Of a stretch of DNA of 64,000 nucleotides, positions 34,481 through 47,600 are shown piece by piece. Position 1 is the first letter of the stretch. Each line of letters begins with the position of its first letter. The translations under genes and the position numbers were made by a program. The stretch is taken from the NCBI RefSeq assembly GCF_023278565.1, contig NC_064675.1, positions 1,488,001 to 1,552,000 of the forward strand. The letters are read 5' to 3'. This stretch comes from Colletotrichum lupini (taxonomy: Eukaryota; Ascomycota; Sordariomycetes; Glomerellales; Glomerellaceae). The notes below the pieces were generated by a model that did not search any database, was not told the DNA's origin, and saw only the letters and a list, made by a program, of their open reading frames with translations.

Positions 34481-35345
34481 ATGTCGATCAAACTTTGGGA
34501 CTCCGTGACATCTTCCTTCCTGTGTCCACAGAGTGCTGATTACTCTCAATGAACTTGGGCTCGAGTACGATTTGACTCAAGTTAACCTCATGAAGGAAGA
34601 ACAAAAGGTTCGTAGCTGTGGCCTGCTCAAAGTTCATTCACAAATCTCCATCCATGAAGCTCTGACAATCTGTATCAGAATCCCGCATACGTCAAGGAAC
34701 GACACCCCTTTGGCCGCATACCTGTCATCCAAGATGGAGATTTTCAACTCTTCGAATCCCGAGCCATTTGCCGCTATCTCGTCACCAAGTTTGGCGGTCC
34801 CTTTAGCTCTCTTGATGCCGTCATGAGCGGTGATCCAGTCAAGATTGGGAACTTTGAGAAGGCTCTCAGTATTGACTAAGGTACCCCTACTTTGACCCAT
34901 CCGTCAGGGCGTTGTGCAACGAGAAGATGTGGAAGAAGTAAGGCCAAACTGCTTGACTCTTGAGTAGCAATTCTTTACTGACAATGCGACCTACCCAAGC
35001 CCAGCTGAGCCGGCGTATCCTTCTCAAGTGGAAAAAGCAACTGAAATGTTCAAAACTGCACTTGATTATTACGAAGACTTCCTGGGCTCCAATGCTTATC
35101 TAGCTGGGAATGTAAGATCAAATGCACCTCTTGCTATCCGGGCTACGTTGCTAGGCTGGAAGCTTCTTATAACCGTGCGATAGGACTTCAGCCTTGCTGA
35201 CATATATATCTTCACCTGGATGTCTTACATCCACTTGCTAGGCTTGTACGAAGAAGTTACCGCGAGACCACATGTTGAAGATTTGTGGAAGCGTGTTTCG
35301 GGCCGCTCGGCCTGGAAATCTGCTGTGAAGGATATGCCGCAGTAG
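34481..35345 (+). pseudogene. Glutathione S-transferase relic (theta/Ure2-like), frameshifted
   Basis: Glutathione S-transferases conjugate glutathione to electrophiles. Start MSIKLWDSVTSSF fits the N-terminal thioredoxin fold; RVLITLNELGLEYDL follows only after a frameshift near 34530. After a first intron (34608-34678) comes NPAYVKERHPFGRIP with the cis-Pro region, then DGDFQLFESRAICRYL with the glutathione-binding ESRAI motif. A stop and second frameshift lie near 34876, before YFDPSVRALCNEKMW. Further exons give KATEMFKTALDYYEDFL, AYLAGNDFSLADIYIFTW with the conserved N-capping region of the C-terminal domain, and the natural stop after KDMPQ at 35343-35345. The full length is still present (about 215-225 codons), so decay is fairly recent. 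The upstream region was displaced by copia copy B. Confidence 0.75.
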
Positions 35346-35887
35346 AAAGCCTGTTTTAAAGTGGCTGGGTAGTTTGTGCAACGATTTCTGTCAGGTATTG
35401 AGGTGAGGGAAACTTCTTGTCTGAGATATCTAGGGAGTCGCGAAATACCTGGGGGGGGGGGTAGGCGTTCTTACCGGGCAGAATCAACTAAGCGCCAAGC
35501 GATGATTTATAGTTGCATATCTATCCGACAAGTTTCCATGCGAACAAGCTAAGCACCAAGGGCTATCGTGAGGTTATTTGATATACTCGGCTTCTAAGTC
35601 AGACATCTTAAGCCTTTTGGAAAACGTCATGGAATTGAGTGAGACTGGTGTACGGCACACGGATAGAAGTCCGAGAGTGCTTGACTGGCGCAGTGTTCAG
35701 GTTGGCGGTGACTTTTGACCCATGTTTGTTCATTCCCAATAAGGCAACCAGAAGCGTCGCAGCAGTCACCAGCTTCAAGCGCAAGCTTGGAGTACCACAA
35801 ATACTTCCCCTCACAGAAAGCTCACTAGGTCAGTATCTTGAAGTTGTTTCATCTACCGACCTTCGTTTTCGTTGGTATTGCTTCACA
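35346..35887. other. Intergenic, with an 11-bp poly-G run
   Basis: An 11-G tract occupies 35451-35461. The rest is the promoter side of the secreted gene at 35888. The frame of that gene stays open upstream to 35639 but the extension has no signal peptide and is not included. Confidence 0.45.
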
Positions 35888-37402
35888 ATGCATTGTTCAT
35901 CAAGTCTTTCAAGAGCCACCTTGCTCCTTTCTTGCATCGTACCATCTCTCGCGTCACAATGCACGCCCTCAACCCCTGAAAAGCCCCGCGTATTCCTCTT
36001 GAGCGACATCGCCAACGAGCCCGATGATGCGCAGTCGCTCGTGCGACTTCTGGCCTATGCTAATGATCTTCAGATTGAAGGCCTAGTGGCGACGACGAGT
36101 GTCTGGCTGAATGACACCACCCGCCCAGACCAGATGCACGACATTGTCGACGCATACGGCGAAGCACTGCTAAACCTAAAGAAACATGCTCCCGGCTGGC
36201 CTGAAGCATCCTATCTCAAAGGCCTAATTGCTACCGGCTTGCCGGTCTACGGCATGGACGGCGTCGGCGAAGAAAAGGACAGCGAAGGCTCCGACAAGCT
36301 TGTAAAGGCAGTCGACGCCTCGGACGAGCCGCTCTGGGTCCCGGTATGGGGAGGGGCGTCCGTCCTGGCGCAGGCGTTGTGGCACGTCAACGCGACGCGA
36401 TCGTCCTCCGAGATCGAAGCTTTCGTCTCCAAGCTCCGCGTTTATGCGATTTCTGATCAGGACAATACCGGCTCGTGGATCCGTCGAAACTGGCCGCAAC
36501 TCTTTTACATTGCCAGTATCCATCACTTCAACCGCTACGCCGTTGCCGCGTGGGGCGGCATCTCGGGTGAGGAGTACTACAACTTTCCGAGCTTCTCAAA
36601 CCAGGAGGTCATATCGCCAGATTGGATCAGGCAGAATATCCAGAGTGTCGGGCCGTTGGGGGCGAAGTATCCTGACGCTGACTTCATTGTCGAGGGCGAT
36701 ACACCTTCGCTTCTCTACCTGATCCCCAACGGGCTCTCCGACCCCGAATATCCGGAATGGGGATCTTGGGGCGGCCGATATGGACCCGTCACCTACGGTG
36801 AGGGTCATTACGCGGATACGGTGGACGTCCTGAAAGGGGCTTCGGGAAGGACGATCATGAGTTCGCAGGCGACCGTGTGGAGATGGAGGGAGGCGTTCCA
36901 GAACGACTTTGCTGCCCGTATCAAGTGGTCCGCCAGTCCTGAATTCGGTGATGCTCACCATGCCCCTGTCGTGGTGCTGAATGGAGACACGTCTCGCAAG
37001 ATTGTGAAAATGATCGTCAAGGAGGAGGACGTCATCGGGCTCGATGCGCGAGAGTCTTGCGACCCGGACGGAGGAGAGTTGACGTACAAGTGGTGGCAGT
37101 ACTTGGAGCCATCATCAAACAACAATAATCCAGGACGAGACGTCGGCAGACTGGAGCTGAGTGATACCGACGCTCCCATTATCACAGTCACGATGCCTTC
37201 AGAGGAGGCTCTCCGTGCCCCAGGCAGAAATCGTCACCCGAATGACGACAAGCATATGCATCTCATCCTTGAGGTCTCTGATGGTACGCTGGTTTCCTAT
37301 CGCAGGGTCATTTTCACCATACTCGGACCTATGAGTAAGACAGGGGATGAAAAGTCTTCAGCCGGAAAGGCGGCTGAGCAAGCCGTTCATGATGAGCTGT
37401 GA
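35888..37402 (+). CDS. Secreted Sde182 / DUF1593-like protein (nucleoside-hydrolase-like fold)
   Basis: Single exon, 504 residues from the ATG at 35888, chosen because it starts a signal peptide (SRATLLLSCIVPSLASQ). The N-terminal domain (about residues 33-320) begins RVFLLSDIANEPDDAQSL, the Asp-rich motif (D40, D46, D47) shared with nucleoside hydrolases. It continues with LPVYGMDGVGEE, WVPVWGGASVLAQALW, ISDQDNTGSWIRRNWP and FIVEGDTPSLLYLIPNGL, all typical of the family first described as bacterial cellulose-binding Sde182. A C-terminal beta domain (about 380-490) contains LDARESCDPDGGELTYKWWQY. Probably extracellular; hydrolysis of a nucleoside-like or sugar compound is an inference from the fold. 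It converges on the Mpv17-family gene with 179 bp between stops. Confidence 0.88.
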   Translation: MHCSSSLSRATLLLSCIVPSLASQCTPSTPEKPRVFLLSDIANEPDDAQSLVRLLAYANDLQIEGLVATTSVWLNDTTRPDQMHDIVDAYGEALLNLKKHAPGWPEASYLKGLIATGLPVYGMDGVGEEKDSEGSDKLVKAVDASDEPLWVPVWGGASVLAQALWHVNATRSSSEIEAFVSKLRVYAISDQDNTGSWIRRNWPQLFYIASIHHFNRYAVAAWGGISGEEYYNFPSFSNQEVISPDWIRQNIQSVGPLGAKYPDADFIVEGDTPSLLYLIPNGLSDPEYPEWGSWGGRYGPVTYGEGHYADTVDVLKGASGRTIMSSQATVWRWREAFQNDFAARIKWSASPEFGDAHHAPVVVLNGDTSRKIVKMIVKEEDVIGLDARESCDPDGGELTYKWWQYLEPSSNNNNPGRDVGRLELSDTDAPIITVTMPSEEALRAPGRNRHPNDDKHMHLILEVSDGTLVSYRRVIFTILGPMSKTGDEKSSAGKAAEQAVHDEL

Positions 37403-37581
37403 GCAGTCAATTGATTATGACGAGAATAACCCCGTGCGGCCCGTCTTCTCCCCAAGACTAGCCAGGTGGCAGGCAAGAATACATGGATCAACCATTTCGA
37501 ACCCGAAAACAACTCCACGCTTTTTGATGCAACCCGTGATGTGCACAAAGAGAAAGAATGAAAGGCCTTCCGGCATGCAAG

Positions 37582-38172
37582 TTACAAAAGGAAAAACGTG
37601 AGAAACATGTTCCATATAAATCCAACACACATGCCTACCAGCGCTCGATAGCCCACGGGCACGAGGGCGAAATTGAGCATAGCCACCAGAGGCCAAAACT
37701 TCCACGCAGCCTTGATGAGGTCGAATATCCTCTCGCTCCAGATCTGGTAGACGATCGGAGAGAAACCAAAGCGCAGGGCGGACGTGATGAGAAGAAAGGC
37801 CGAGTTCATCATGAACAGGCCGACGGTCTGGTCGACAAGCACCTTGCGGGCGACATTGAAATAGTTCTTGGGGGCCGCCTTCTCGGGTTTCTCGGGCTTC
37901 TCGATCTTGGGCTCTACGATGGACGCCTTCCTTCCCCTGCCGCGGGCCGACGACGCCGAGTTGGGAAACTGGTCTTCGAGAAAGTGCTGCCACCAGTAGT
38001 TGATGTGGCCCTGTATGAAGCCAAAGGTCGCGAACTCGAGGACGCGACGGACGTCGAGCGGGGCCCCGGCACTGCCGCCGGCCTGCCTGTGCTGGTTGAC
38101 GATCTGTGCCGTGAAGTTTGCGGTGCCCTTGAGTAAAGAAGACTGGATCGCCGTGGCGAGAATGGAGGGCAT
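37582..38172 (-). CDS. Mpv17/PMP22 family membrane protein
   Basis: Intronless ORF of 196 residues from MPSILATAIQ; a longer in-frame start at 38295 adds 41 residues that look like leader sequence, so the shorter start is preferred. Family features: LEFATFGFIQGHINYWWQHFLEDQFP near the middle, KVLVDQTVGLFMMNSAFLL, and the C-terminal WKFWPLVAMLNFALVPVGYR followed by GFIWNMFLTFFL, the usual end signature of Mpv17/PMP22 proteins. A charged linker RKASIVEPKIEKPEKPEKAA interrupts the middle. Members sit in peroxisomal or mitochondrial inner membranes and form small channels. About four membrane spans. Confidence 0.9.
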   Translation of the reverse strand: MPSILATAIQSSLLKGTANFTAQIVNQHRQAGGSAGAPLDVRRVLEFATFGFIQGHINYWWQHFLEDQFPNSASSARGRGRKASIVEPKIEKPEKPEKAAPKNYFNVARKVLVDQTVGLFMMNSAFLLITSALRFGFSPIVYQIWSERIFDLIKAAWKFWPLVAMLNFALVPVGYRALVGMCVGFIWNMFLTFFLL

Positions 38173-39457
38173 TATGGGCGTCTCTGAATGTGCGTGCAAA
38201 CGTCCCTCCACGAAGTACAGATACGTTGGTCGTCTTTGAAGTCTATTGGAAGGGCGGCAGAGCGTGAGGGATGGCGCATTAAGGCTGAATCTCACATGTG
38301 AGCTGGAGGCTTAGCTTGTGGTTGGAGTTGGGGGCCTAGCTGGGTGTTTGAAAGTTGCGGTGTGTCCCATTTAATTGGGACCACGTTGTACATTCCAGAG
38401 GGGGGGAGTTGGAGCACAGAGCCCCTTCTGCTCGGTCGGCCAATATCAGCGCCGAGATCGTGCCCAATCTCGGTACGCCCTGCCGCTCCACAGATGAAAC
38501 AGGAAAGAATAACCACTCTTGCCCAAGGATGGAATGCCCGCTTAGAGATGTTGGTTGACGAGACTACAAAGCTGACGAGATCACAAGGAGCATCAAACGC
38601 TCCGATTCTCTCCAATCGTTTGAACAGAAGTGAGCGTGGATTGTAGGCGTTGTTTCCCAAGCTGACCAAGTTCAGTGACCCTAAATGCATCGACCAGCAG
38701 CCTAGAAAGTCACCATTCGCAAAGCTACAAAGAGCAATGAACGAGATATGTACCGAAGCCAAGAGGTTAATTCCGCCGCCTCAATCAGTTTGAATGCAGA
38801 CGACCGTTTGGGAATTCCTCTCCACATATCAAATAGCTGTGATCATAATCTGACATCCGGGGCGAATGAAAGTTAGGCTTCAAATGTGCTTCATTCAAGT
38901 CGAACGTTCTCTATCTCAGCCCAGATCTCCCAGAAACCTGCGGAGTTGATAGGTTTTATCGACCAAGTTGAAGGAAAGTTTCGTAAATTTTCATACAACC
39001 TGCGCACATATTGGGGGTGAGAAGCCGGCCATACCAGAAATTCCAGAGTAGTCTTCAAAGCTCGCATCAACTTGTGATGGGGCGCAATAGCTGGGTGTTA
39101 CAGAAACTCACCATAAACATGTGGACAAGTGCAAAGTGAGGGCTGGGACAATAACCACAAACCAGTCTATATTCTCGATACTTGGGCTTGAAAAAACAGT
39201 AATGTTGCGTATACGGATCTCAAGCAAGGGTTGTTCGCAAGTCGACGTTTTTCGCCGTCAATTTGAAAATACTTGGAAGGAGAGGCGGTGCAACTGCATC
39301 ATTCCAGCATAAGATAGTGGCATACCTAAGGCACACTGCGATTTTCGCAAAGACTGGTTATTGAGGCTATATGACGCTTGTTGAAGCGTATTCTATTATT
39401 TTCATGTTCCGTAAAGGGGTGAACGGGCTCTTTAGCCAAGTGATGTGCCGAAGATTG
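38173..39457. other. Intergenic, no gene recognised
   Basis: A 156-residue minus-strand ORF (38762-38292) overlaps the promoter region of the Mpv17-family gene; it shows no domain and is not called. Confidence 0.4.
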
Positions 39458-39869
39458 TCATTTTCCAGGGCTTAGCCATGATAGAACCCCCAAAAAATGG
39501 TAGAGGTATACAACACTGGTGAATGAATATCTTAGCACCATTGGTGTCCAGAGCTCTCTTTTCTTCGGCGCTTGAACTTCGATATCTTTGAGTTCAGATC
39601 TTGCAACAGTTTCAGCGGAATCGGATCGGTAGGGTTCTGCCCCATCGATAGAGTAAAATGTTGACTTGATCATTGATGTTCGTTACATATGCTGGTGTGA
39701 CAGGGATGGCATCTTCAAGTATCAATATCTCTCCAACTGGATCGGGGAGCGTCTCCTCGCCATTCCAAGCTGACTCTTTAGTATCATTGAATAGTAACAT
39801 AAAACCTGACCTATGGGCATCACGTGCTTGAGCAGCAGCATTCTCGACCCCAAGAGCCTTATCTTTCAC
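39458..39869 (-). pseudogene. Possible DUF3433-type membrane-protein fragment
   Basis: Two minus-strand frames in series. The second one has VARSELKDIEVQAPKKREL followed by WTPMVLRYSFTSVVYLY and a hydrophobic end. A WxPxxLR motif entering a first membrane span after an acidic soluble N-terminus resembles the start of fungal DUF3433 proteins, but the two pieces need a frameshift, and no further membrane domains follow. It could equally be chance. Function unknown. Confidence 0.25.
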
Positions 39870-40934
39870 ACGACTCTGCTCTCAAAGACCGCTGACACCC
39901 TCATTTTTGCTTCGGACTATGAACGAGATTAAGTCTCCTTTCTTTCCAGGCAATTTGCAAGGAAGCGGGATTTAGGTTATCACTGTGGGAGTAGATAAGT
40001 TGCGCTCGTTAGACTATAGGAAAGACAAGAATATTGCGCATTATTGCGTTATGGTCCGTTCAGTTTGATAGACATAAGGTATTCTAAAGCTATTTCAAAA
40101 GAGTTATGCATTTATCCAGCCGTTCATCAAGTGATATACAAACACCAGAACGTTGATGCTGCAACCTTGTATCAACACTACATACCAACACCACTCAGAT
40201 CGTTCGGGCAAAAATTCGCCCCGGGATCTACCTATGCAGTACTTCTCTCGTGCTTGACGCAACTCGACTAGAATCCGCCGCAGGTGAGGTCGGTAATATG
40301 GGTGCATTCTCGGGCCCAGCCGGACGGGCAAGAACAGCTGTGCGAGCACCAATGCTGTCGGCATCCCGTACGATCATTCGTGTTTCCGCTGGGGAAGCAA
40401 TTCATGTTGAAGAAAGGGCAGTATCTCTGAAAATCCCCACGTTTGTGATTAGAAATTCTCAGGGGTGGTGGAGTTGGGATCGCATACCCGTGCTTCAAGG
40501 ACTTTGGAATCTCCTCCAGTAGTCTGGTCTGTCGGCAGGCCTAGTGCTGCTACGACAAATCCAGCAAGTATAATGAGTGAGGAGAGTGGCGTCATAGCAA
40601 CCAGAGAGGGAGTTGTAGTAGAGATAGAGATTTATGACAAGATGGGATGAGTATGAGGAGGTTGACCTGGCCGGCCAATTCATCGTCCTCACGAGACTAT
40701 GTAAGCAAAGTACAACGGATTACACTCTATTATCACGTTATTTATTTAACTTCGGTAGTGAGATGAAACGACTCAGGCTTACGTTCCGATTGTCCTAGCG
40801 TAATAGATTGAGAATCCCTACTATGTATCATATGGAAGCGCCGGCTCGTCTGTCGCCGGGTCTAAATAGCTACCTCTGACATTTCTCCCTAAAAACCCCC
40901 TGATATCATGCCCGGCTATCTTATTACTCCCAGT
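39870..40934. other. Intergenic, no gene recognised
   Basis: Short ORFs on both strands (up to 90 residues) without motif or splice support. Confidence 0.4.
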
Positions 40935-41252
40935 TCAATCAATCACAACATCAACAACTTTGTTCCGAATGCTCTCACTTTTCTTCTGCTCTGAGAATAC
41001 TTTCATTTGCAGGGAGTGGTCTAATCCATCGAACATGAGCTTGATCACGCACTCGCGGATTCTGCATACGGAGAATGAGTCAACACAGCCTCCATCAAGG
41101 GGGGAATTCCCAGACCAATACTTAGACATCGCATAGAAGGCATTAATCTGGGGCAAAGGGAATCGCTGACCTCTAGAGGTTATACCAAACCCAGGAGAGG
41201 CATTTGGATGTTGAAATACGCGTACAACATATTCTAGGCATTGATTTAACAC
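40935..41252 (-). CDS. Hypothetical protein fragment, 105 residues
   Basis: One uninterrupted minus-strand frame with fairly normal amino-acid composition (…FGITSRGQRFPLPQINAFY…, IKLMFDGLDHSLQMKVFSEQ). No signal peptide, membrane span or family recognised. It lies about 200 bp from copia copy C and may be the remnant of a larger gene rather than a complete one. Confidence 0.25.
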   Translation of the reverse strand: MLNQCLEYVVRVFQHPNASPGFGITSRGQRFPLPQINAFYAMSKYWSGNSPLDGGCVDSFSVCRIRECVIKLMFDGLDHSLQMKVFSEQKKSESIRNKVVDVVID

Positions 41253-41459
41253 ATTAACAACCGAAAAAATTTGTAGAACGCGTGCTACGGGCCTCTAACG
41301 ATTTAAAATAGTGGGAAAAGGTGGGTTATAAGCCTTATAAAAAGGAACCCCTCTATCAAGGTCCAGAGACGCCGCCCTATTAATTCAAGGCGTGTCAAGG
41401 GAGCTTTTGCTAAGTTTATCAGTAAATAGTTTGAGCATGTCGCGACCCCCGAGATCAAG

Positions 41460-41464
41460 GGGAC
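41460..41464. repeat. Target-site duplication (left) of copia copy C
   Basis: GGGAC, repeated at 48477-48481. Confidence 0.93.
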
Positions 41465-41666
41465 TATTAGTATCCCTATTACAAAGTAGTTAGTTCGAAC
41501 CGTAGTTAACGAAGAGATTAATTAAACTATTTAGATATTTACGTAAGTATAAAAAAGAGGTTCTAACTATAGGTTAGGCTAGCTATAATAATTATAAATA
41601 GGGCCCTTAATTAGCCCCTACGTAGTTAGCTATATACTACGGTTAAATTAGACTTCTAATTTAATA
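41465..41666 (-). repeat. 3' LTR of copia copy C (202 bp)
   Basis: Reverse complement of the family LTR, strongly AT-shifted. Confidence 0.9.
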
Positions 41667-44600
41667 CTAATTTTCTTTTTTTTTTATTAATTTAACTACT
41701 ATAATTAGAAATATAATTCAACCTCGGGCCCGTTTATTAAATTATCTCTTTTTCCCCCTTTTTTCTATTCTTTTTATATAACTTATCCCTCTATTCGTAT
41801 AATAACTTTTCTACTACTTACGAATTACTTTAATCCCTTATTTAGTACTACTTTTATAAAAGCGTTTACGAGGTTATTTTTATTATTAATTTAACGGATC
41901 TCGAGTATCTTACGCTTTTTATATAATTACCTAAAAGCTATAATATTAATTATAAGCCTCTTTTTTTTCGTTGTTCCTAATTTAACGAGGTATTTATATA
42001 ACGAGTAAGAATTAATATAAATAACCGTTAAAATAAGTAGAAGGCTAATTCGATTAGTAATTTTCTTTAGTATTATTAAAATTATATAAGAGAGGTTAAC
42101 GCCGTTAACTATACTATAGACCTTTAACGTTAATATACTTCTTATTACCCACTTATTTTTAATTAACGAATAATAAATTATATTACTATATATAGTAAAT
42201 TCGCTCTCGCTTATACTCTCGTTAGTTAGGATAATAATATACCCTAATTACGAAGTAAAGTCGTTATTATTTATAAATAACCTATTAATAAAGACGTAGA
42301 GCTTACTAATCGTAAAGTTAATTAAATAGTAAACGAGACCTCGATTAAGATTTGTTTATTACTACTTAAGCCGCTTATTAAGTACCTCGACGTCTCGTTC
42401 GGTTAGATCTATAGCTTACGCTACCTTAATATAGTTAAAAGTTACTTTAAGTTAATAAATACTCGTAATATATACTCCTTATATAAGCTTAGCCTTATAC
42501 TACTTCTTAATAGTAGTTATATTTAGGTTAACGAGGTTAATCTTCTCGCCCTACTCCTTTTATTAAAAGATAACAGTTTCCCTTTTAATTATAAAAATCC
42601 CGCTATTAAATACTAAGGGGGTATTTATTATAAAGACCTTTTTTAGCTTCGTTACGAAGCCCGCTTTCTAAAACTCCTTATCCTCTTTCTTTATAAAGTT
42701 AATATTAAATAGGCCTAATATATTATTAGTTTATATTTTAACGATCTTAAATTAGTTATCTTCGTACTCCGCAATTAGTAAGTACGGGTCGTACATAGAG
42801 ATAATTATTAATAGTTAATTAATATAAAAATCGTAATAAGTAGCCTATTAATAAGTGCCCGATTCTACGAGCTTATATAATAGCTTAAGCACTTTAATAA
42901 TCGTGCTTTTTAAGTACTTATTAACTATTTCTTTTAGTAAATAGGCTAGGATTTTCCTTATAAGCCCTATAGCCGATTAGGTATATACCTAGGTAATATT
43001 ACGGCTCTAAATCTCGTATCCCTTTTTCTATAATAATATTATTAATACTATTATTAATCGTTAGCTATAGCGCTATATAGTAAGTAATTATATAAGTAGC
43101 GTCGCTTTTTTAACGTTACTATACTCCTAAATTATATATTTAGACTTCTTATATAGTTAGGGTATTCTTTTTTTTTTAATTTTACAAACTATTTATAATT
43201 TAAATATATAGAGGTTTATATACTTTTCTAAATCGTAAAGGATAAATCGATAGACCCTTCGATTGCGCAGAGTGTTTATTTTAATAAAATCTAATCCTTT
43301 ATATAGCTTTTTAGTAGTTATAATTATGCTTTCTTTATATAGTTTAATTATTAACTCGAAATTAGCTTTCTCTTTTATTATATAAAAGGTATTAATTACC
43401 TCGTTATTAATAATAAATTGCCGCGTTAGTGCTTACTATTGTAGTCTCTCGCAATATCTTATTAATAATATTAGTGCCCTTTTAATAATTTCCTCTTCCT
43501 TATCGTTTATTAGTACTATTATAATAATTTCGTTAAGGATAATTTCCTATGCCTTTACTACGGGTTATATAGCTTCCCCTAGCTCTTCTTCTTTTTATAA
43601 GCTAGAAATTACCTCGATAGGATTTATATAATATAATCTAATTACCGTAATTAATACCTCGAGTAGCTAGTTACGATCTCTTACGACTACGTAAAAACGC
43701 TCGTTAATAAAAATTAATTTATATAACCTAGCTTATTATTAAATAATTTCGTATTATATTTATATATCCGAATTTAGGGGTATATTTAAATTAACCCCTA
43801 TATTAAGCTTATTACGTATAGTAATTACCTTATTAATTTACTTTTTTATACTTACCTTACGTAATACTTATATTACTTTTTTAATTACCTAAGCTTACTA
43901 GCTTATATTTAGTAACGATAGCGAGGCTAAGGTCGTTTTTAAATATGCTCTAAATACTAAAAGCGTCGGTATAAGCCCGTTAGGCCCTATAATATTATTA
44001 TAGTATTTAAGTACTATCTAGAGGTATTCGTCGTTATTAAAATTAGGATTTTCCTTTTTAATAATTTTAAACGCTCTTTTTAACTACTAGTGCGCCCTTT
44101 TTACTTTTTTAATACTATAGTACGCTTTAACGGGTACGACTTTTAACTATATACCGTAGGCTATTATATTTTTTTTAAATTCTATTAATTTAAAACTAGT
44201 ACTAACGTCGGTTTTAATACTATTTAGTAGTCCTTAGTATATATTAATCTAGCTTTTTTATAGAGCTACTTATACTATTTTTATTTATAAATCCTATAAG
44301 AATTGCTCTATTTAGAATAATATAGCCTCGTTAATTATATATAGGACTAGTCGACTATTTAAATAAAAAATATCGACAACGATCTCTTAATTAAAGTTAA
44401 GCTTATTATATAATTTAAATTTAAATTTACGTAGGCTCTGCGCATTTATTTAGTATTAATAATATACTTTTATTAACTACTCTAGCGCCCCTATTTTAAT
44501 ATTATTATTACTTAAATACTTTAAGAAGTTATATAGCCTCGTAACCGATGGGTAATTAAATTTTTAGTATAGTTATTTAAGCTTACTTTTTATTAAGTAA

Positions 44601-47600
44601 TTAATTAACTTCGTATTATTAGTAAGCCTTATAAACGCATACCCCTATCGTTGTTCGACTATTTCGAAGTACTTATAGCTAGAGATTCTATTCCTCGTAT
44701 TATTAAATATAATACCTAGTCGATTTATATTTTTTAAATATAAGAGAAATAGGGTATTAATAAGTAGGATATAAAAAGTTATTATTCCGAAGTACGTCTC
44801 TATTTTTATCGTACTTAGGGTAACGATTTCCTTACCTAAGCCGAAGCTAATTTTCGTAATACCCGCTATTAACGTATTAAATATTACTAGTGCGATTTTC
44901 TATAGCGCTTAGAATTACCCTTTTCCTTTTATTAACTATTATAATACTTTAGTATTTAGGATAATTTTATAGAAATTATTTAAGCCGTACTTTTTACTTA
45001 TATAAAATACTTATACGAGCTTAGTATTCGAGTAATTTAAGTAATATAAAAAGGACCCCTCTAGCTACCCCTAGATTTACTTAATATTATATTCCTTTTT
45101 TTTAAATATTAAAAAAAATAGCGTCTTCTCCTTACTTATTAAGAAAATAGGCTTTAGTACTATTAAATTTGCCTTTTTAACTACCTCTATATTCGTTATC
45201 TAAGGGACCTTCCCTTACTATTTATAAATAAAAGCTTATTTATTAAAAGCTTCCGCTACCCTCTATTTATTTAGCCTCGTATATCCTCTAGAAGCTAACG
45301 GGGTAAAAAAAGAGTAGTTAATATTATTAATTTTATTATAATTTAATTCGTTAATATAGGGGGTAAGATCTTTTTTATTTTCTAAATCTTTTATAGGGGG
45401 TATATACTTTAAGCCGCTACTTTAATTACTATTACTAAGTTCTATACCCCCAGATCTACCCTTATATATAACAAGGAATTAGTTAAACTAACGAGGGCTA
45501 GTTTTACTATTTACTACTCTTAACTTTTTATACTATTTATATAATTTAGTACGCTCTTTTTTAAAGTAGTTACTTAACTAATATCTATCCTTTTTATAAA
45601 TATAATATTACCTCTTTTATTACCCTATTTATAAGTTAAATCTCTACTTATTTAATAAATCTTAGCCTCCTTATTAGCGATTACTATATTTAGCCTCTTT
45701 TCCTTTTTTATTATACGTTCGATTAACTTAATATTATTAATAAGGGCCGTTATATACTTAGAAATAAGTTTAGCGCGGTATTTTTATTTTAATATTAAAG
45801 CTAGATCTTAGCTTTAAATAGAGCGTCTCGTAGTCTTTAGGTACTTAATATAAAGTTATTTTTATTTCTAATATACGCTAGATTATAGTATAAAAATATC
45901 TAACTTTCTACTCGTTTATCCCCTTATTTAGCTAGGTTTTTACTAGCTTATCGATTCGATTAATAAGCCCTTTAAAAATCTTTATTCATAATTTACCCTC
46001 TATTATCCTAGTTATAAATATAAAAGAAATCGCTCGTAATTTAAATAAGAGCTTTAAGTTCTTATTATAAATCTCGAAGCGGCTTCGGATTACGTTAATT
46101 ATATTAAGAAAGTCGTTTTAATTAAAATTACGCACCGCTTCGTAGTAATAATTAGAGGCTTTACTTACGAGTACGATATTAATTACTAAATAGTATTAGT
46201 ATTCCCTAATTCTAACTTTTTTATAATAATTATAAAATATTATTAGGGTTTTTTATAAGACCTTATACTTCCTTTTAGAATATAATTTCTTTTTTAGAAA
46301 GATCTTTTTCAGGTTTATAAATTGCTTTATATTTATTACTAAATTTTTAGTATTTATATACGATCCCTGCGTTACTACGTATTATTAGTAACTTCGGGTC
46401 GTTTACCTCTTTTTTTATTAGCTAATCGGTACTAAATTTCGTATTAATAACGGTAACGAGTTATAAATCGAAATAGGTAGAATTATTAATTATTATACTT
46501 CTAGTACTATATTTTGCCCCGGTATATCCTTTTATAATAATAGATTTTTATTAGTAATTATAGGGAGGAAATCTGGGTCGTTTACCCTTTTTTTAAATTT
46601 ATAAAAGCGATTATACGCTCTATCGACCTATACCTAGTTCTATAATACGAATTTATCTTTTATAATTATTACTATTAGTATTTTATATAGCTTTTATAAT
46701 TATAGTTGCGCTAGTAATACCCCTTGCCTATAGAGGAATTTATTAACTACTTTTACGATTCCTAAGCTTATGCTTGCGAACTATTCGTTTAGTTAATAAC
46801 TAAGGTTATTTACGATCTTATAAAATAGGGGTTGCTCTTATAGCCCCTTTTTTTTATAAACCTTAGTTAAATAGATTAATACTACGTTAATTTACTTACT
46901 ATTAGGCTAATTTATAATTCTATATATTTACGTCCCCTAATAATCCGGGTTAATATTTACTTACTTATAAGGGATTAGGATTCTATTTAAGATCGGGTTT
47001 TATCCTCTTCTTCTTTACCCTAACTCGCTAAGGGTCGTACTCTAGCTTATACCTATATTAATAATTATTAACGTATTTAATCTTAATAAGGATATATCTA
47101 ATCTGCGCACTAGTTATAATAAATCCGTACTTTCGCTACTTAATAAATTTATTAGGGTCTAGGAGATTCCTATTTCTTTTTACTATCTCGCTACTACTCT
47201 TATTTATATTATTTTTAATAATTACTACTACCCTTTTAAATTATTAACTATTATACTTATTAAGATCCTCCTTTTTATTTAGTATAAAAAGGTAGGTTTT
47301 AATAGTTCTTTTTAATAATAATAATAATAGACGTTTATATTACTATAATAAAATATAATAATTAGTCTCGGGATCTTTACTAATTACCGATTTTTTAAAA
47401 TTAGTAATCTTGCGCCGGGAGCTAATATAAAAAAAAGCCCTTTAGCGGCCCTTTAAAGGATTTTTTTCTTTTCTTTTAGATCCTTATCTTTTTAGCTTTT
47501 TTTTAAGCTAATAATAACTCTAGCGGGAGGTTATAAAACTATTTTAAAGTAACTACTTTTTTTTTAAGTTAATTTCCGAGATCCGTAATACTTTTAACTT

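Noticed and set aside
35451..35461. 11-bp G run as a regulatory or recombination signal
   Set aside because: A lone homopolymer with no supporting context; could be simple slippage or a sequencing weak spot.
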